In this document: positions 1 to 6,587 of the stretch, piece after piece | How positions within the stretch are numbered: position 1 is the stretch's first letter | Layout of the letters: each line of letters opens with the position of its first letter | Source of the DNA: Clostridium sp. CAG:1024 | Lineage (GTDB): Bacteria > Bacillota > Clostridia > Christensenellales > CAG-138 | Length of the DNA stretch: 14,818 bases | Assembly (NCBI GenBank): GCA_000432015.1 | Contig: HF985395.1 | Coordinates: 1 to 14,818 of the forward strand | Reading direction: 5' to 3' | Program-made: the position numbers and the translations under genes | The notes under the pieces: generated by a model | Database searches by the model: none | What the model saw: only the letters and a program-made list of their open reading frames with translations | What the model was told of the DNA's origin: nothing

Positions 1-514
1 CGAAGATCGTCTCCTCGCCTGCGCCGCCGACAAGACGGTCGATGTTCGCACGAACGGTGACGCGCGCCTTGGCGCGCAGCTCGATGCCGTCCATGGCGAC
101 CGCGGCGATGACGGGTGTTTCGATGACCTTCGGGTTGACGCTCATCTGCACGGCGTTGAGCACGTCTCGACCTGCAAGATCGATGGCGCAGGCCTTTTCA
201 AAATCGAGCGGGATACCTGCGCGCTGTGCGGCGATCAAAGCGTTGATCACGCGGTCAACGTTTCCGCCTGCAAGGTAGTGCGCCTCGAGCTTGTTGATCG
301 AAACGTTCAGGCCGGCCTTTGTCGCCTTGATGAGCGGGTTGACGATGCGGGAGGGGATGACCTTGCGGATCCGCATGCCCACAAGCTGGAGAATGCCGAC
401 CTTCACGCCGGATGCACGTGCGGAGATGAACAAGCCGAGCGGCACAAAGGTGAAGAAGAGGATCAAGAAGATGATCGCGACGATGATAATGATGATCGGG
501 CCGAAGAATTCCAT
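1..514 (-). CDS. floA: Flotillin-like protein FloA, N-terminal part (runs off left edge)
   Basis: FloA is a bacterial flotillin that builds membrane microdomains and acts at the inner face of the cytoplasmic membrane. The 171 visible residues begin with a hydrophobic hairpin-like segment (about 5-32), then pass into the SPFH-type region. Stretches such as VGMRIRKVIPSRIVNPLIKA, HYLAGGNVDRVINALIAAQR, AIDLAGRDVLNAVQMSVNPK and VRANIDRLVGGAGEETI match B. subtilis FloA (YqfA) almost residue for residue from memory. The family is usually about 330 residues, so roughly half is missing beyond position 1. The ATG at 512-514 has AGGAGGT five bases upstream. It is the last gene of the nfeD - zinc ribbon - floA set, 41 bases after the small gene. 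NfeD and flotillin partnership is established for the families. Confidence 0.95.
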   Translation of the reverse strand, partial: MEFFGPIIIIIVAIIFLILFFTFVPLGLFISARASGVKVGILQLVGMRIRKVIPSRIVNPLIKATKAGLNVSINKLEAHYLAGGNVDRVINALIAAQRAGIPLDFEKACAIDLAGRDVLNAVQMSVNPKVIETPVIAAVAMDGIELRAKARVTVRANIDRLVGGAGEETIF

Positions 515-555
515 AATTACCTCCTGAGTTTTTAGTGTTCGGGGAACGAGCGGCG

Positions 556-783
556 TCATGCGCCGAGCGATTTCATGATGTATGCGACGGCGTACAACAG
601 GAGAATGAACAGCGGAATGCCGATGCAGAGCCAAAGCCATTGCCGGCGGACGAGCGCCGGGTCGGCCTTTTCGGCGGGATGCTCAGCCTGCTGTGCCTTT
701 GCCTGTTCGAGCGCCGGGTTGCATTTTGGACAGCAGGGCAGCTCGGAAGAGTACAGAATGTGACATTTTTTACAGTATTTCAT
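556..783 (-). CDS. Small zinc-ribbon membrane protein, function unknown
   Basis: A 75-residue protein that I do not recognise as a named family. It starts with a compact metal-binding ribbon: C4-x2-C7, a ten-residue loop, then C18-x2-C21, with an additional C17. A charged, Ala/Gln-rich linker follows, then one strongly hydrophobic membrane segment at about residues 49-70, and a short tail. The topology suggests a membrane-anchored cytoplasmic zinc finger. The ATG lies 15 bases after the nfeD stop with only a weak GGTG ribosome binding site, so translation may be coupled to nfeD. Its place between nfeD and floA suggests a role in the same membrane-domain system, but that is inference from position alone. 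Confidence 0.8.
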   Translation of the reverse strand: MKYCKKCHILYSSELPCCPKCNPALEQAKAQQAEHPAEKADPALVRRQWLWLCIGIPLFILLLYAVAYIMKSLGA

Positions 784-798
784 CCGAAAGCACCGCGT

Positions 799-1311
799 TT
801 ATTTTGCCGTGGGACGCACGAGCACATACAGCCCCTGCACATCCGTCACCTCAACGGCGGTCTGCGGTTCGAGAAACTCGCCTGCGGTCACCACGTCGAT
901 GCGCGCGCCGTCGATCTCCGCGATGCCTGCGGGGCGGAGCGCGGTCACGGTCACGCCGAGCTTGCCGAGCAGCGCCTCGCGCGTCTTGGCGTCGTTTCCG
1001 GTGGAAGGCGCTTCGATCGCATCGTTCAGTACGAGAAAGGACTTGGAAAGCCGTCCCTTTTGCAGTGAGCGTATGACGACAAGCAGCGCGATGACGATGA
1101 CAATGAGCACGCCCGCCGTAATATAGGTCGCAGCAATGGGAGACCCCCAGCCGATCTGCATGACGATCACCGCAAGCAGCGACAGCAGCCCCACTGCGCC
1201 GGGAACGCCGACACCGGGCGTGAACATTTCGATGAGCAGCATGAGGAGCCCGACGATCAGGCAAACGATGGTCGGAACAGCCGTTGGGCCAAGCAGTTCG
1301 AGAAGCGACAC
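799..1311 (-). CDS. nfeD: NfeD family protein, short form
   Basis: NfeD proteins work with flotillins at the membrane. This 170-residue protein has the short-form layout: three hydrophobic segments (about residues 10-30, 33-52 and 58-80 of the GTG-started form), a cytoplasmic linker and a C-terminal OB-fold domain with LLGKLGVTVTALRPAGIAEI and GARIDVVTAGEFLEPQTAVE, the usual NfeD barrel pattern. It lacks the ClpP-like protease domain of long NfeD proteins. Start choice: AAGGAGG lies eight bases before GTG at 1311 but only two before a TTG at 1317, so the GTG is preferred; the TTG would add two residues. It is the first gene of the leftward operon with the zinc-ribbon gene and floA. In B. subtilis the short NfeD (YuaF) pairs with FloT, so a short NfeD beside a FloA-type flotillin is a slightly mixed arrangement. 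Confidence 0.88.
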   Translation of the reverse strand: MSLLELLGPTAVPTIVCLIVGLLMLLIEMFTPGVGVPGAVGLLSLLAVIVMQIGWGSPIAATYITAGVLIVIVIALLVVIRSLQKGRLSKSFLVLNDAIEAPSTGNDAKTREALLGKLGVTVTALRPAGIAEIDGARIDVVTAGEFLEPQTAVEVTDVQGLYVLVRPTAK

Positions 1312-1356
1312 GGACAAAACCTCCTTACCCTAATGGTTTAACCATATACTACTCAT

Positions 1357-1365
1357 ATTATAGCA
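1357..1365 (-). promoter_or_regulatory. Extended -10 promoter for nfeD - zinc ribbon - floA
   Basis: Read on the minus strand this is TGCTATAAT, a perfect TATAAT preceded by the TGn extension, about 45 bases upstream of the nfeD start. No good -35 hexamer lies at 17 bases, which the extended -10 could offset. It points away from the cysE promoter at 1410-1438, so the two transcription units diverge from an AT-rich island. Confidence 0.65.
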
Positions 1366-1409
1366 TACACAGGAAAAAACATTTGAAAATTTTTTGCGAC
1401 GGCGCGCGC

Positions 1410-1438
1410 TTGACAAGCGCTGCTGCATACCATATATT
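1410..1438 (+). promoter_or_regulatory. Sigma-A type promoter of the T-box/cysE/cysS unit
   Basis: A consensus -35 TTGACA at 1410-1415 is separated by exactly 17 bases from TATATT at 1433-1438 (five of six matches to TATAAT). Transcription should begin near 1445, just ahead of the T-box leader, and continue through cysE and cysS. Confidence 0.82.
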
Positions 1439-1444
1439 AATTAA

Positions 1445-1743
1445 CATAAAGCACAGGAAAAAGCTGCGATTGGGAAAGAGTAGCAAAACGTGCGTTGACA
1501 GCAAGAGAGCGCGGGCGGTACGCTGAGAGCCTGCGCATGTCAAAGGTTTTGTGAAGTGCCTCCCATAGCCGCCTGCGACAAAGCGGAGTGCCGCCGGTAT
1601 CGCAGGACGCAGAGCGCGAGCGTTACAGCGCGCAGCCGGATGATCGTCCGGCGACAGAGCGGGGAAAGAACAGTCTCTCCCAAATAAAGTGGAACCGCGA
1701 GCGCATTCGTCTTTATGGAAACAGGACGGATGCGTATTTTTTT
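1445..1743 (+). promoter_or_regulatory. T-box riboswitch, tRNA-Cys responsive
   Basis: All main T-box parts can be traced. Stem I: TGGGA at 1471-1475 pairs with TCCCA at 1561-1565. The AGTA-type element GAGTAG (1478-1483) faces GTGAAG (1551-1556), which directly precedes TGC at 1557-1559, a Cys specifier codon. The distal helix is GCGCGGGC (1509-1516) with GCCTGCGC (1529-1536). Stem III is a 6-bp hairpin at 1635-1652. Antiterminator: ATAAAG (1684-1689) pairs with CTTTAT (1711-1716), a seven-base bulge TGGAACC occupies 1690-1696, and GCGA (1697-1700) pairs with TTCGT's TTCG/T side at 1707-1710. The bulge base after TGG is A, which would pair with U73, the discriminator of tRNA-Cys. It competes with the terminator at 1701-1743. 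The downstream genes cysE and cysS agree with cysteine specificity. The exact leader start is inferred from the promoter. Confidence 0.95.
1701..1743 (+). terminator. T-box regulated intrinsic terminator
   Basis: GCGCATTCGTC at 1701-1711 pairs with GACGGATGCGT at 1725-1735 (11 bp, two G-U pairs), followed by seven Ts at 1737-1743. Its 5' arm overlaps the 3' half of the T-box antiterminator, so the two structures exclude each other. Termination is expected when tRNA-Cys is charged. Confidence 0.92.
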
Positions 1744-1761
1744 ATAGTTGGAGACAAAACG

Positions 1762-2499
1762 ATGTTTGCTACCATGAGAGAAGATATTCGCTGCATTCTT
1801 GACCGCGATCCGGCGGCAAGGAACGCGCTGGAGGTGTTTTTCTGCTACCCGGGCTACCATGCCGTCCGCGCGTACCGCAGAGCGCATTGGCTGTATACGC
1901 ACGGCATGAAAACGCTCGCGCGCCTTGTGTCGGAGTGGTGCCGCTTCCGTACGGGCGTGGATATCCACCCTGCGGCGCAGATCGGGCGGCGGCTTTTTAT
2001 CGATCATGCCTGCGGCGTGGTCATCGGGGAAACGACGGTGATCGGGGATGATGTAACGCTGTATCAGGGCGCGACGCTCGGCGGCACGGGCAAGGAGACG
2101 GGCAAGCGACATCCGACCATCGGAAACAATGTCACGATCTCTGCGGGCGCGGCGGTACTCGGGCCGTTCCACGTCGGAGACCATGCGAAGATCGGCGCGG
2201 GTGCGGTCGTGTTGTCCGAAGTGCCGCCGTACGCTACTGTCGTCGGCGTGCCGGGACAGATCGTGCGGATGCGCTGCTGCCCCGCGGGACTCGATCACGC
2301 GAATTGCGGCAAGCGATCCGAAACGTGCGAATACGCGAAAAAATGCGAAGCGTCTGCCGCGTGCTGTCCGCGCAATGCGGAGGGCGAGGCCGGCGTCGAC
2401 CTCGATCAGGTGAATCTGCCGGACCCTGTGCAGCGACAGATCCGGGAATTGACCGAGCGTATCGAAAGACTGGAAAAGCAGCGCGAGGCTGTGCTATAA
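1762..2499 (+). CDS. cysE: Serine O-acetyltransferase with cysteine-rich C-terminal tail
   Basis: CysE makes O-acetylserine from serine and acetyl-CoA, the committing step of cysteine synthesis in the cytoplasm. The 245-residue protein is the short Gram-positive type, with a reduced N-terminal helical domain followed by the left-handed parallel beta-helix of hexapeptide repeats (about 66-165). Residues equivalent to E. coli D143, H158 and H193 are D67, H82 and H117, with identical spacing; GATLGGTGK and AGVP-like VGVPGQIV motifs are present. ATG 1762 is chosen because GGAG lies eight bases upstream; an in-frame ATG at 1588 falls inside the T-box and cannot be the real start. Residues 172-202 hold seven cysteines (172, 173, 182, 189, 195, 201, 202), which is unusual for CysE. 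A charged helical end follows (about 221-245). It is controlled by the T-box and followed by cysS after 27 bases. Confidence 0.95.
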   Translation: MFATMREDIRCILDRDPAARNALEVFFCYPGYHAVRAYRRAHWLYTHGMKTLARLVSEWCRFRTGVDIHPAAQIGRRLFIDHACGVVIGETTVIGDDVTLYQGATLGGTGKETGKRHPTIGNNVTISAGAAVLGPFHVGDHAKIGAGAVVLSEVPPYATVVGVPGQIVRMRCCPAGLDHANCGKRSETCEYAKKCEASAACCPRNAEGEAGVDLDQVNLPDPVQRQIRELTERIERLEKQREAVL

Positions 2500-2526
2500 T
2501 ATTTCATCATTCAGGAGGTTGACCCA

Positions 2527-3915
2527 ATGCAACTCTATAACACCATGCACCGCAAAAAGGAAGAGCTCATACCGATCCACCCCGGCAAGATCGGCATGTA
2601 CGCCTGCGGCCCGACGGTTTATAATTATTTTCATATCGGCAATGCGCGGCCCTTTATTGTGTTTGATACGCTCCGCCGCTATCTGGAGTATCAGGGCTAT
2701 GAGGTCACGTTCGTCCAGAACTTCACGGATATTGACGACAAGATGATCCGCCGTGCAAACGAAGAGGGCGTCACGGTCAAGGAACTCGGCGACCGCTTCA
2801 TCAAAGAGTACTACACCGACGCTGACGCGCTGGGCGTCGAACGCGCAACGGTGAACCCCCGCGCGACGGAGCATATCGGGGACATCATTCACCTGGTCGA
2901 GACGCTGATCGAAAAGGGACACGCATATGCCGCCGAAAACGGCGACGTGTATTTTTCCGTGCGGAGCTTTTCCGGCTACGGCAAGCTGTCCGGACAGAAT
3001 ATCGACGACCTTGAGAACGGTGCGCGCGTCGATCCCACGGAGCAGAAACGCGATCCGCTCGATTTCGCACTTTGGAAAGGCGAAAAACCCGGCGAGCCCT
3101 CCTGGGATTCGCCGTGGGGCAAGGGCCGCCCCGGCTGGCATATCGAGTGCTCGGCCATGAGCATGAGCATCCTCGGAGAGACATTCGACATTCACGGCGG
3201 CGGGCAGGATCTCATTTTCCCGCACCATGAAAACGAGATTGCGCAGTCAGAAGCGGCAACAGGCAAGCCTTTTGCCAACTATTGGATGCACAACGGCTAT
3301 ATCAACGTGGACAACCAGAAGATGAGCAAGTCGCTCGGCAATTTCTTCACCGTTCGCGACATTTCAAAGGAGTTTGACCTCGAAGCGGTGCGCATGTTCA
3401 TGCTGTCCGTGCATTACCGCAACCCGGTCAACTTCTCCCGTGAGCTTATCCAGCAGGCCGAGACCGCGCTTGAGCGTCTGCGCACCGCGCGCGAGCGCCT
3501 GGAAGAAGCGCAGCGCGTCGAAGCAACGCCGGAGGATGCGGCGTATCTCAAGGAACTGGACACCATTCGCTCGCGTTTTGAAGCGGCAATGGACGACGAT
3601 CTGAATACCGCGGATGCGATCGGCGTTCTGTTTGATCTCGCGCGCGTGTCGAACATTTTTGTGACGGAACCGCGCGGCGGCAGCGCCATCGATGCGGGTA
3701 AGGCGCTGTTCGGCCAGCTGACCGGCGTATTGGGGCTGCTTCAGCATAAAAAGGAGCAGGAATTCCCGGCAGAGGCGCTGCAGCTGCTCGACGAACGGCA
3801 GGCCGCGAGAAAAGCGAAGGACTACAAGACCGCGGATGCGCTGCGCGACCGTCTCCGCGAGATGGGCTTCGCCATCGAGGACACGGCGCAGGGGCCGAAA
3901 CTGAAAAAACTGTAA
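2527..3915 (+). CDS. cysS: Cysteinyl-tRNA synthetase
   Basis: A class I aminoacyl-tRNA synthetase that charges tRNA-Cys in the cytoplasm. The 462 residues match the family length (E. coli 461). The HIGH-type signature is HIGN at 36-39 and the KMSKS loop is at 265-269. The catalytic zinc ligands are all present: C27, C208, H233 and E237, each one residue offset from E. coli C28, C209, H234 and E238. The C-terminal DALR/helical domain and a terminal basic KLKKL end complete the protein. The ATG has AGGAGG eight bases upstream. It sits 27 bases behind cysE in the same T-box-controlled transcript, so starvation for charged tRNA-Cys should raise both amino acid supply and charging capacity. Confidence 0.98.
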   Translation: MQLYNTMHRKKEELIPIHPGKIGMYACGPTVYNYFHIGNARPFIVFDTLRRYLEYQGYEVTFVQNFTDIDDKMIRRANEEGVTVKELGDRFIKEYYTDADALGVERATVNPRATEHIGDIIHLVETLIEKGHAYAAENGDVYFSVRSFSGYGKLSGQNIDDLENGARVDPTEQKRDPLDFALWKGEKPGEPSWDSPWGKGRPGWHIECSAMSMSILGETFDIHGGGQDLIFPHHENEIAQSEAATGKPFANYWMHNGYINVDNQKMSKSLGNFFTVRDISKEFDLEAVRMFMLSVHYRNPVNFSRELIQQAETALERLRTARERLEEAQRVEATPEDAAYLKELDTIRSRFEAAMDDDLNTADAIGVLFDLARVSNIFVTEPRGGSAIDAGKALFGQLTGVLGLLQHKKEQEFPAEALQLLDERQAARKAKDYKTADALRDRLREMGFAIEDTAQGPKLKKL

Positions 3916-3978
3916 GCCGCGTCCGCCGATGGACGTAATGTAATAGGAAAGAAATGACAGGAAAGGAACGAGGGATCA

Positions 3979-4482
3979 ATGACGAATCTGTTTGACATTG
4001 TCATGCTGGCCATGGGCGTGTATGTGCTCTATGCGGGCATCACCGGCAAGGGAAAGTTTTACGCAATGGACAACATCAAGGAGGGCATGGAGAAAAAGTT
4101 CAAGAGCACCATGCGCAAGTGCTATGCCGGCCTCGGCATAGTCATGCTGCTCAACAGCTGCGTTTCGTTCCTCCAGAGCTATTTGTATACGGTGAAAGAC
4201 GGCGAGGTCGTTGCAAAGCAGGATCTCGGCAGCTGGGCGTTCCTGACGCCGACGCTTTTCAACGTTCTTATCTATGTATTTCTCGGCCTCACGATCGTGG
4301 GGATCGTTCTGATGGCAGTTTTGATGCGTAGATTTGTGGATAAGGAAGCGGAGAAGCGCGCCCGTACGGAGTCCGATCCCAGGGCGCAGCGGCAGGCAGG
4401 ACACACGCTGCCTGTCGACGCTTTTGACTTTGACGATGAGGATGAAGCGGAGAATACGGAGAACGAGAAGGAGAACGACTGA
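3979..4482 (+). CDS. Uncharacterised membrane protein with acidic tail
   Basis: A 167-residue protein that I cannot assign to a named family. Three hydrophobic segments are visible at about residues 4-22, 48-66 and 90-116, separated by a basic loop (KKFKSTMRK) and a short polar loop with VKDGEVVAKQD. After a positively charged stop-transfer region (RRFVDKEAEKRAR) the C-terminus is strongly acidic (residues 146-167, rich in D and E). The basic residues after the last helix suggest that the tail is cytoplasmic. GAGGG lies just upstream of the ATG. It is 63 bases after cysS and 29 bases before galE, so it probably shares their transcript, but neither neighbour indicates its job. Confidence 0.85.
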   Translation: MTNLFDIVMLAMGVYVLYAGITGKGKFYAMDNIKEGMEKKFKSTMRKCYAGLGIVMLLNSCVSFLQSYLYTVKDGEVVAKQDLGSWAFLTPTLFNVLIYVFLGLTIVGIVLMAVLMRRFVDKEAEKRARTESDPRAQRQAGHTLPVDAFDFDDEDEAENTENEKEND

Positions 4483-4511
4483 AGACCTTCGAGCGTAAAG
4501 GGGGAAGGCGA

Positions 4512-5528
4512 ATGCGGATACTCGTAACGGGCGGCGCCGGATACATCGGATCGCATACCTGCTTGGAATTGCTGAACGCGGGCTATGATGTGACTGTGGC
4601 GGATGATCTTTCCAACAGTTCGGAGACCGCATTGCTGCGGGTGCAGGAGCTTGCAGGAAGGACGCTTGATTTCTACAGGATCAACGTCTGCGACAAAGCT
4701 GCGCTCGGACAGCTGTTCGGGGAGAAGCCCATCGATTGCGTCATCCATTTTGCGGGCTATAAAGCCGTCGGCGAGTCCGTGGCAAAGCCGCTTACATACT
4801 ATGCCAATAATCTCGGCTCAACGGTCGCGCTGTGCGAGACGATGCTGGCGCATGGCGTATCGAAGATCGTTTTTTCCTCGTCTGCAACGGTGTATGCTGC
4901 GGATAACGGCATACCGTACACGGAAACGGGTCGAACGGGCGACTGCTCCAATCCATACGGCTGGACCAAGTTCATGTGCGAGCAGATACTGCGGGACACG
5001 GCAAAGGCTAACGCGGGGTTTTCTGCGGCGCTGCTAAGGTATTTTAACCCGGTCGGCGCGCATGAAAGCGGCTGCATTGGAGAGGATCCGGCAGGCGTCC
5101 CGAACAATCTCATGCCGTTTATTGCGCAGACAGCCGTCGGCATTCGAAAAGAGCTTTCCGTGTTCGGCGACGATTATGATACGCCGGATGGGACGGGCGT
5201 TCGCGACTATTTGCATGTGTGCGATCTGGCGCGCGGGCATGTCGCGGCGATCGACTATCTGCAAAAGCATGAGGGCGTGTACGCGTTCAACCTTGGGACG
5301 GGGCGCGGGACGAGCGTGCTTGAGATGATCCGTGCATTTGAACGTGCGAGCGGCGTCAAGATCCCGTACCGTATTGCGGAGAGACGGCCGGGCGACCTTG
5401 CAATGTATTATGCGGACCCGTCGAAGAGCGAGCGCGAGCTGCACTGGAAAGCGGAACGTTCGATCGAGGACATGTGCAGGGATGCGTGGCGCTGGCAGTC
5501 CAACCATCCGCACGGGTATACGGACTGA
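4512..5528 (+). CDS. galE: UDP-glucose 4-epimerase
   Basis: GalE interconverts UDP-glucose and UDP-galactose with tightly bound NAD, supplying galactose for cell-envelope sugars or entering galactose breakdown through the Leloir pathway. The protein has 338 residues, the same as E. coli GalE. The Rossmann motif GGAGYIGSH is at 7-15, the FAGYKAVGESV stretch at 80-90, the catalytic S124 and Y149-x-x-x-K153 at the classical positions, and RYFNPVGAHESG follows. AAAGGGGGAAGG lies just ahead of the ATG. No other gal gene is nearby, so a role in exopolysaccharide or glycan precursors is as likely as galactose catabolism. An intrinsic terminator follows the stop by 23 bases, ending the unit. Confidence 0.97.
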   Translation: MRILVTGGAGYIGSHTCLELLNAGYDVTVADDLSNSSETALLRVQELAGRTLDFYRINVCDKAALGQLFGEKPIDCVIHFAGYKAVGESVAKPLTYYANNLGSTVALCETMLAHGVSKIVFSSSATVYAADNGIPYTETGRTGDCSNPYGWTKFMCEQILRDTAKANAGFSAALLRYFNPVGAHESGCIGEDPAGVPNNLMPFIAQTAVGIRKELSVFGDDYDTPDGTGVRDYLHVCDLARGHVAAIDYLQKHEGVYAFNLGTGRGTSVLEMIRAFERASGVKIPYRIAERRPGDLAMYYADPSKSERELHWKAERSIEDMCRDAWRWQSNHPHGYTD

Positions 5529-5551
5529 CGCGCACGGCGCAAAGGAAAGGT

Positions 5552-5589
5552 ACGGCCTGTGTATGACAGTCTTGCGCGGGCCGTTTTTT
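5552..5589 (+). terminator. Intrinsic terminator after galE
   Basis: ACGGCCTGTG at 5552-5561 pairs with CGCGGGCCGT at 5575-5584 (10 bp including two G-U pairs) around a 13-base loop, with six Ts at 5584-5589. It closes the cysE - galE unit. Confidence 0.88.
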
Positions 5590-5783
5590 GCCGCACCCCT
5601 CCGCTTTGGCCGAAAACAGGGGAGTCCGATGAAAACCGGACTGAAAATATATTCTGAAAAAACGAAATAATATACAAACATCTCGGAGAATATTCTAGGG
5701 AAAACGGCGTTTTTTGCTCGAATGACAGCATTTTTCAATTCAAGATTTGAATAAAAATACCAATACAACCTGCTGTTTTTACA
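5590..5783. other. AT-rich intergenic spacer without a gene
   Basis: Between the galE terminator and the next promoter I see no convincing coding frame on either strand. A weak 6-bp hairpin (AGTCCG 5623-5628 with CGGACT 5637-5642) lacks a T-run. From about 5643 the sequence is far richer in A and T than the coding DNA around it, as expected for an upstream promoter region. Confidence 0.6.
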
Positions 5784-5812
5784 TTGACAAAGAATGAAAT
5801 ATGATATACTAT
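5784..5812 (+). promoter_or_regulatory. Promoter of the 187-residue membrane protein gene
   Basis: Consensus TTGACA at 5784-5789 is followed either by TACTAT at 5807-5812 after a 17-base spacer, or by TATACT at 5805-5810 with a TGA extension after 15 bases. Transcription would start near 5819, giving a leader of about 120 bases. No convincing promoter is seen directly before the ABC operon at 6588, so this one may also feed it. Confidence 0.7.
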
Positions 5813-5830
5813 AACAAAAAGATGTAGAAT

Positions 5831-5912
5831 CGCGCTAAGAATACGGAAGATCCGTGAAAGCGAGCGCACAAAGGCCCGGGCCTTTGTCATGTATTGCATA
5901 CTGCAATACATG
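5831..5912 (+). promoter_or_regulatory. Three consecutive hairpins in the 5' leader
   Basis: Hairpin 1 is ACGGA (5843-5847) with TCCGT (5851-5855) inside a CGCT/AGCG outer stem (5833-5836 with 5859-5862). Hairpin 2 is the perfect palindrome ACAAAGGCCCGGGCCTTTGT at 5868-5887. Hairpin 3 starts at the very next base: CATGTATTGCA (5888-5898), loop TAC, TGCAATACATG (5902-5912). None has a T-run. They could be an attenuator or cis-regulatory RNA, or, as DNA, repressor operators downstream of the promoter. I do not recognise a known riboswitch consensus. Confidence 0.7.
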
Positions 5913-5941
5913 AATGAACGTCTCGGCGCAAAGGCGGAGGC

Positions 5942-6505
5942 ATGGTTACAAGAAAGTACGTCCGAGACTACAAGTTTTCCGAGACACTTACGGATAAGGG
6001 CCGTCTCAAAACGGAAGCGGTCTATGTCGGAGCGTACTACCGTCTTGCGGAACCCGCGGCCGCAAAGAAAGCGGCGCGCAGCCTCCTTGTGCTGCTCGGC
6101 TTGGCGTGGTGCATCTTTGTCGGGACGATGATCCCGAAGACCGGCGCGATGCGGCTGACCTATGTGATACTGCCGCATGCGTTTTTGGCGCTCCCGCTTG
6201 GGTATTTGTTCGGCACGGCATATCGGACGTGCAGGGCGAAGGAACGTTTCGTCCGCTCCGAAGCGGACAAGCTTTCGGGAAGGATTGCGCCCGCCGCCGT
6301 TTCCGGCATGGCGCTTTCGGGCATTGCGCTTCTCGGTGAGATCGTTTCCGCGATCGTGTTGCCGGAACGCATGATGGGCAGCGACCTGCTGTTCGGCGCG
6401 GGAGACGCGGCGCTTCTTGCAATCATGGCGTATGCGTTCCGAAACAGAAGCCGCTTCCGTACTGTCCGGGAGGAGGATCCGCCCGAGCGGGCGGATCAAC
6501 CGTAG
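5942..6505 (+). CDS. Uncharacterised four-helix membrane protein
   Basis: A 187-residue protein not assigned to a named family. After a polar N-terminus (KYVRDYKFSETLTDKGRLK) four hydrophobic segments can be drawn at about 45-64, 71-94, 115-140 and 147-166. A basic loop (YRTCRAKERFVRSEADK, 94-110) lies between helices 2 and 3, and the tail is charged (NRSRFRTVREEDPPERADQP). Even helix number with basic ends suggests both termini are cytoplasmic. The ribosome binding site AAGGCGGAGG ends only one base before ATG 5942; the AAGGCGG part gives a four-base spacing, and no better in-frame start is visible. It has its own promoter and structured leader and lies 82 bases ahead of the ABC operon. Confidence 0.78.
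   Translation: MVTRKYVRDYKFSETLTDKGRLKTEAVYVGAYYRLAEPAAAKKAARSLLVLLGLAWCIFVGTMIPKTGAMRLTYVILPHAFLALPLGYLFGTAYRTCRAKERFVRSEADKLSGRIAPAAVSGMALSGIALLGEIVSAIVLPERMMGSDLLFGAGDAALLAIMAYAFRNRSRFRTVREEDPPERADQP
6476..6497 (+). terminator. Perfect GC-rich hairpin over the 3' end of the membrane protein gene
   Basis: GATCCGCCCG (6476-6485) pairs exactly with CGGGCGGATC (6488-6497) around AG. It overlaps the last codons of the gene ending at 6505. There is no T-run after it (ACCGTAGTTATTATT), so it may be a weak or Rho-assisted terminator, or a 3'-end stabiliser, rather than a full intrinsic terminator. Confidence 0.45.
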
Positions 6506-6587
6506 TTATTATTCGCGTGAGCAACGGCATTGCGGACGCGGCTAATAAATAATAAGCAGTAAATCAATAAGGAGGAAACAGAAAACA

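Noticed and set aside
1588..1761. In-frame upstream ATG extending CysE by 58 residues
   Set aside because: The extension lies within the T-box antiterminator and terminator, has no ribosome site and no CysE similarity; ATG 1762 has a proper GGAG.
5868..5887. Intrinsic terminator at the 20-bp palindrome
   Set aside because: The stem is suitable but only three Ts are within the arm and GTCATG follows, so no U-tract.
5889..6131. 80-codon plus-strand frame starting inside the inverted repeat at 5888-5912
   Set aside because: Overlaps the membrane protein gene out of frame, no ribosome site, Arg/Ser-rich shadow composition.
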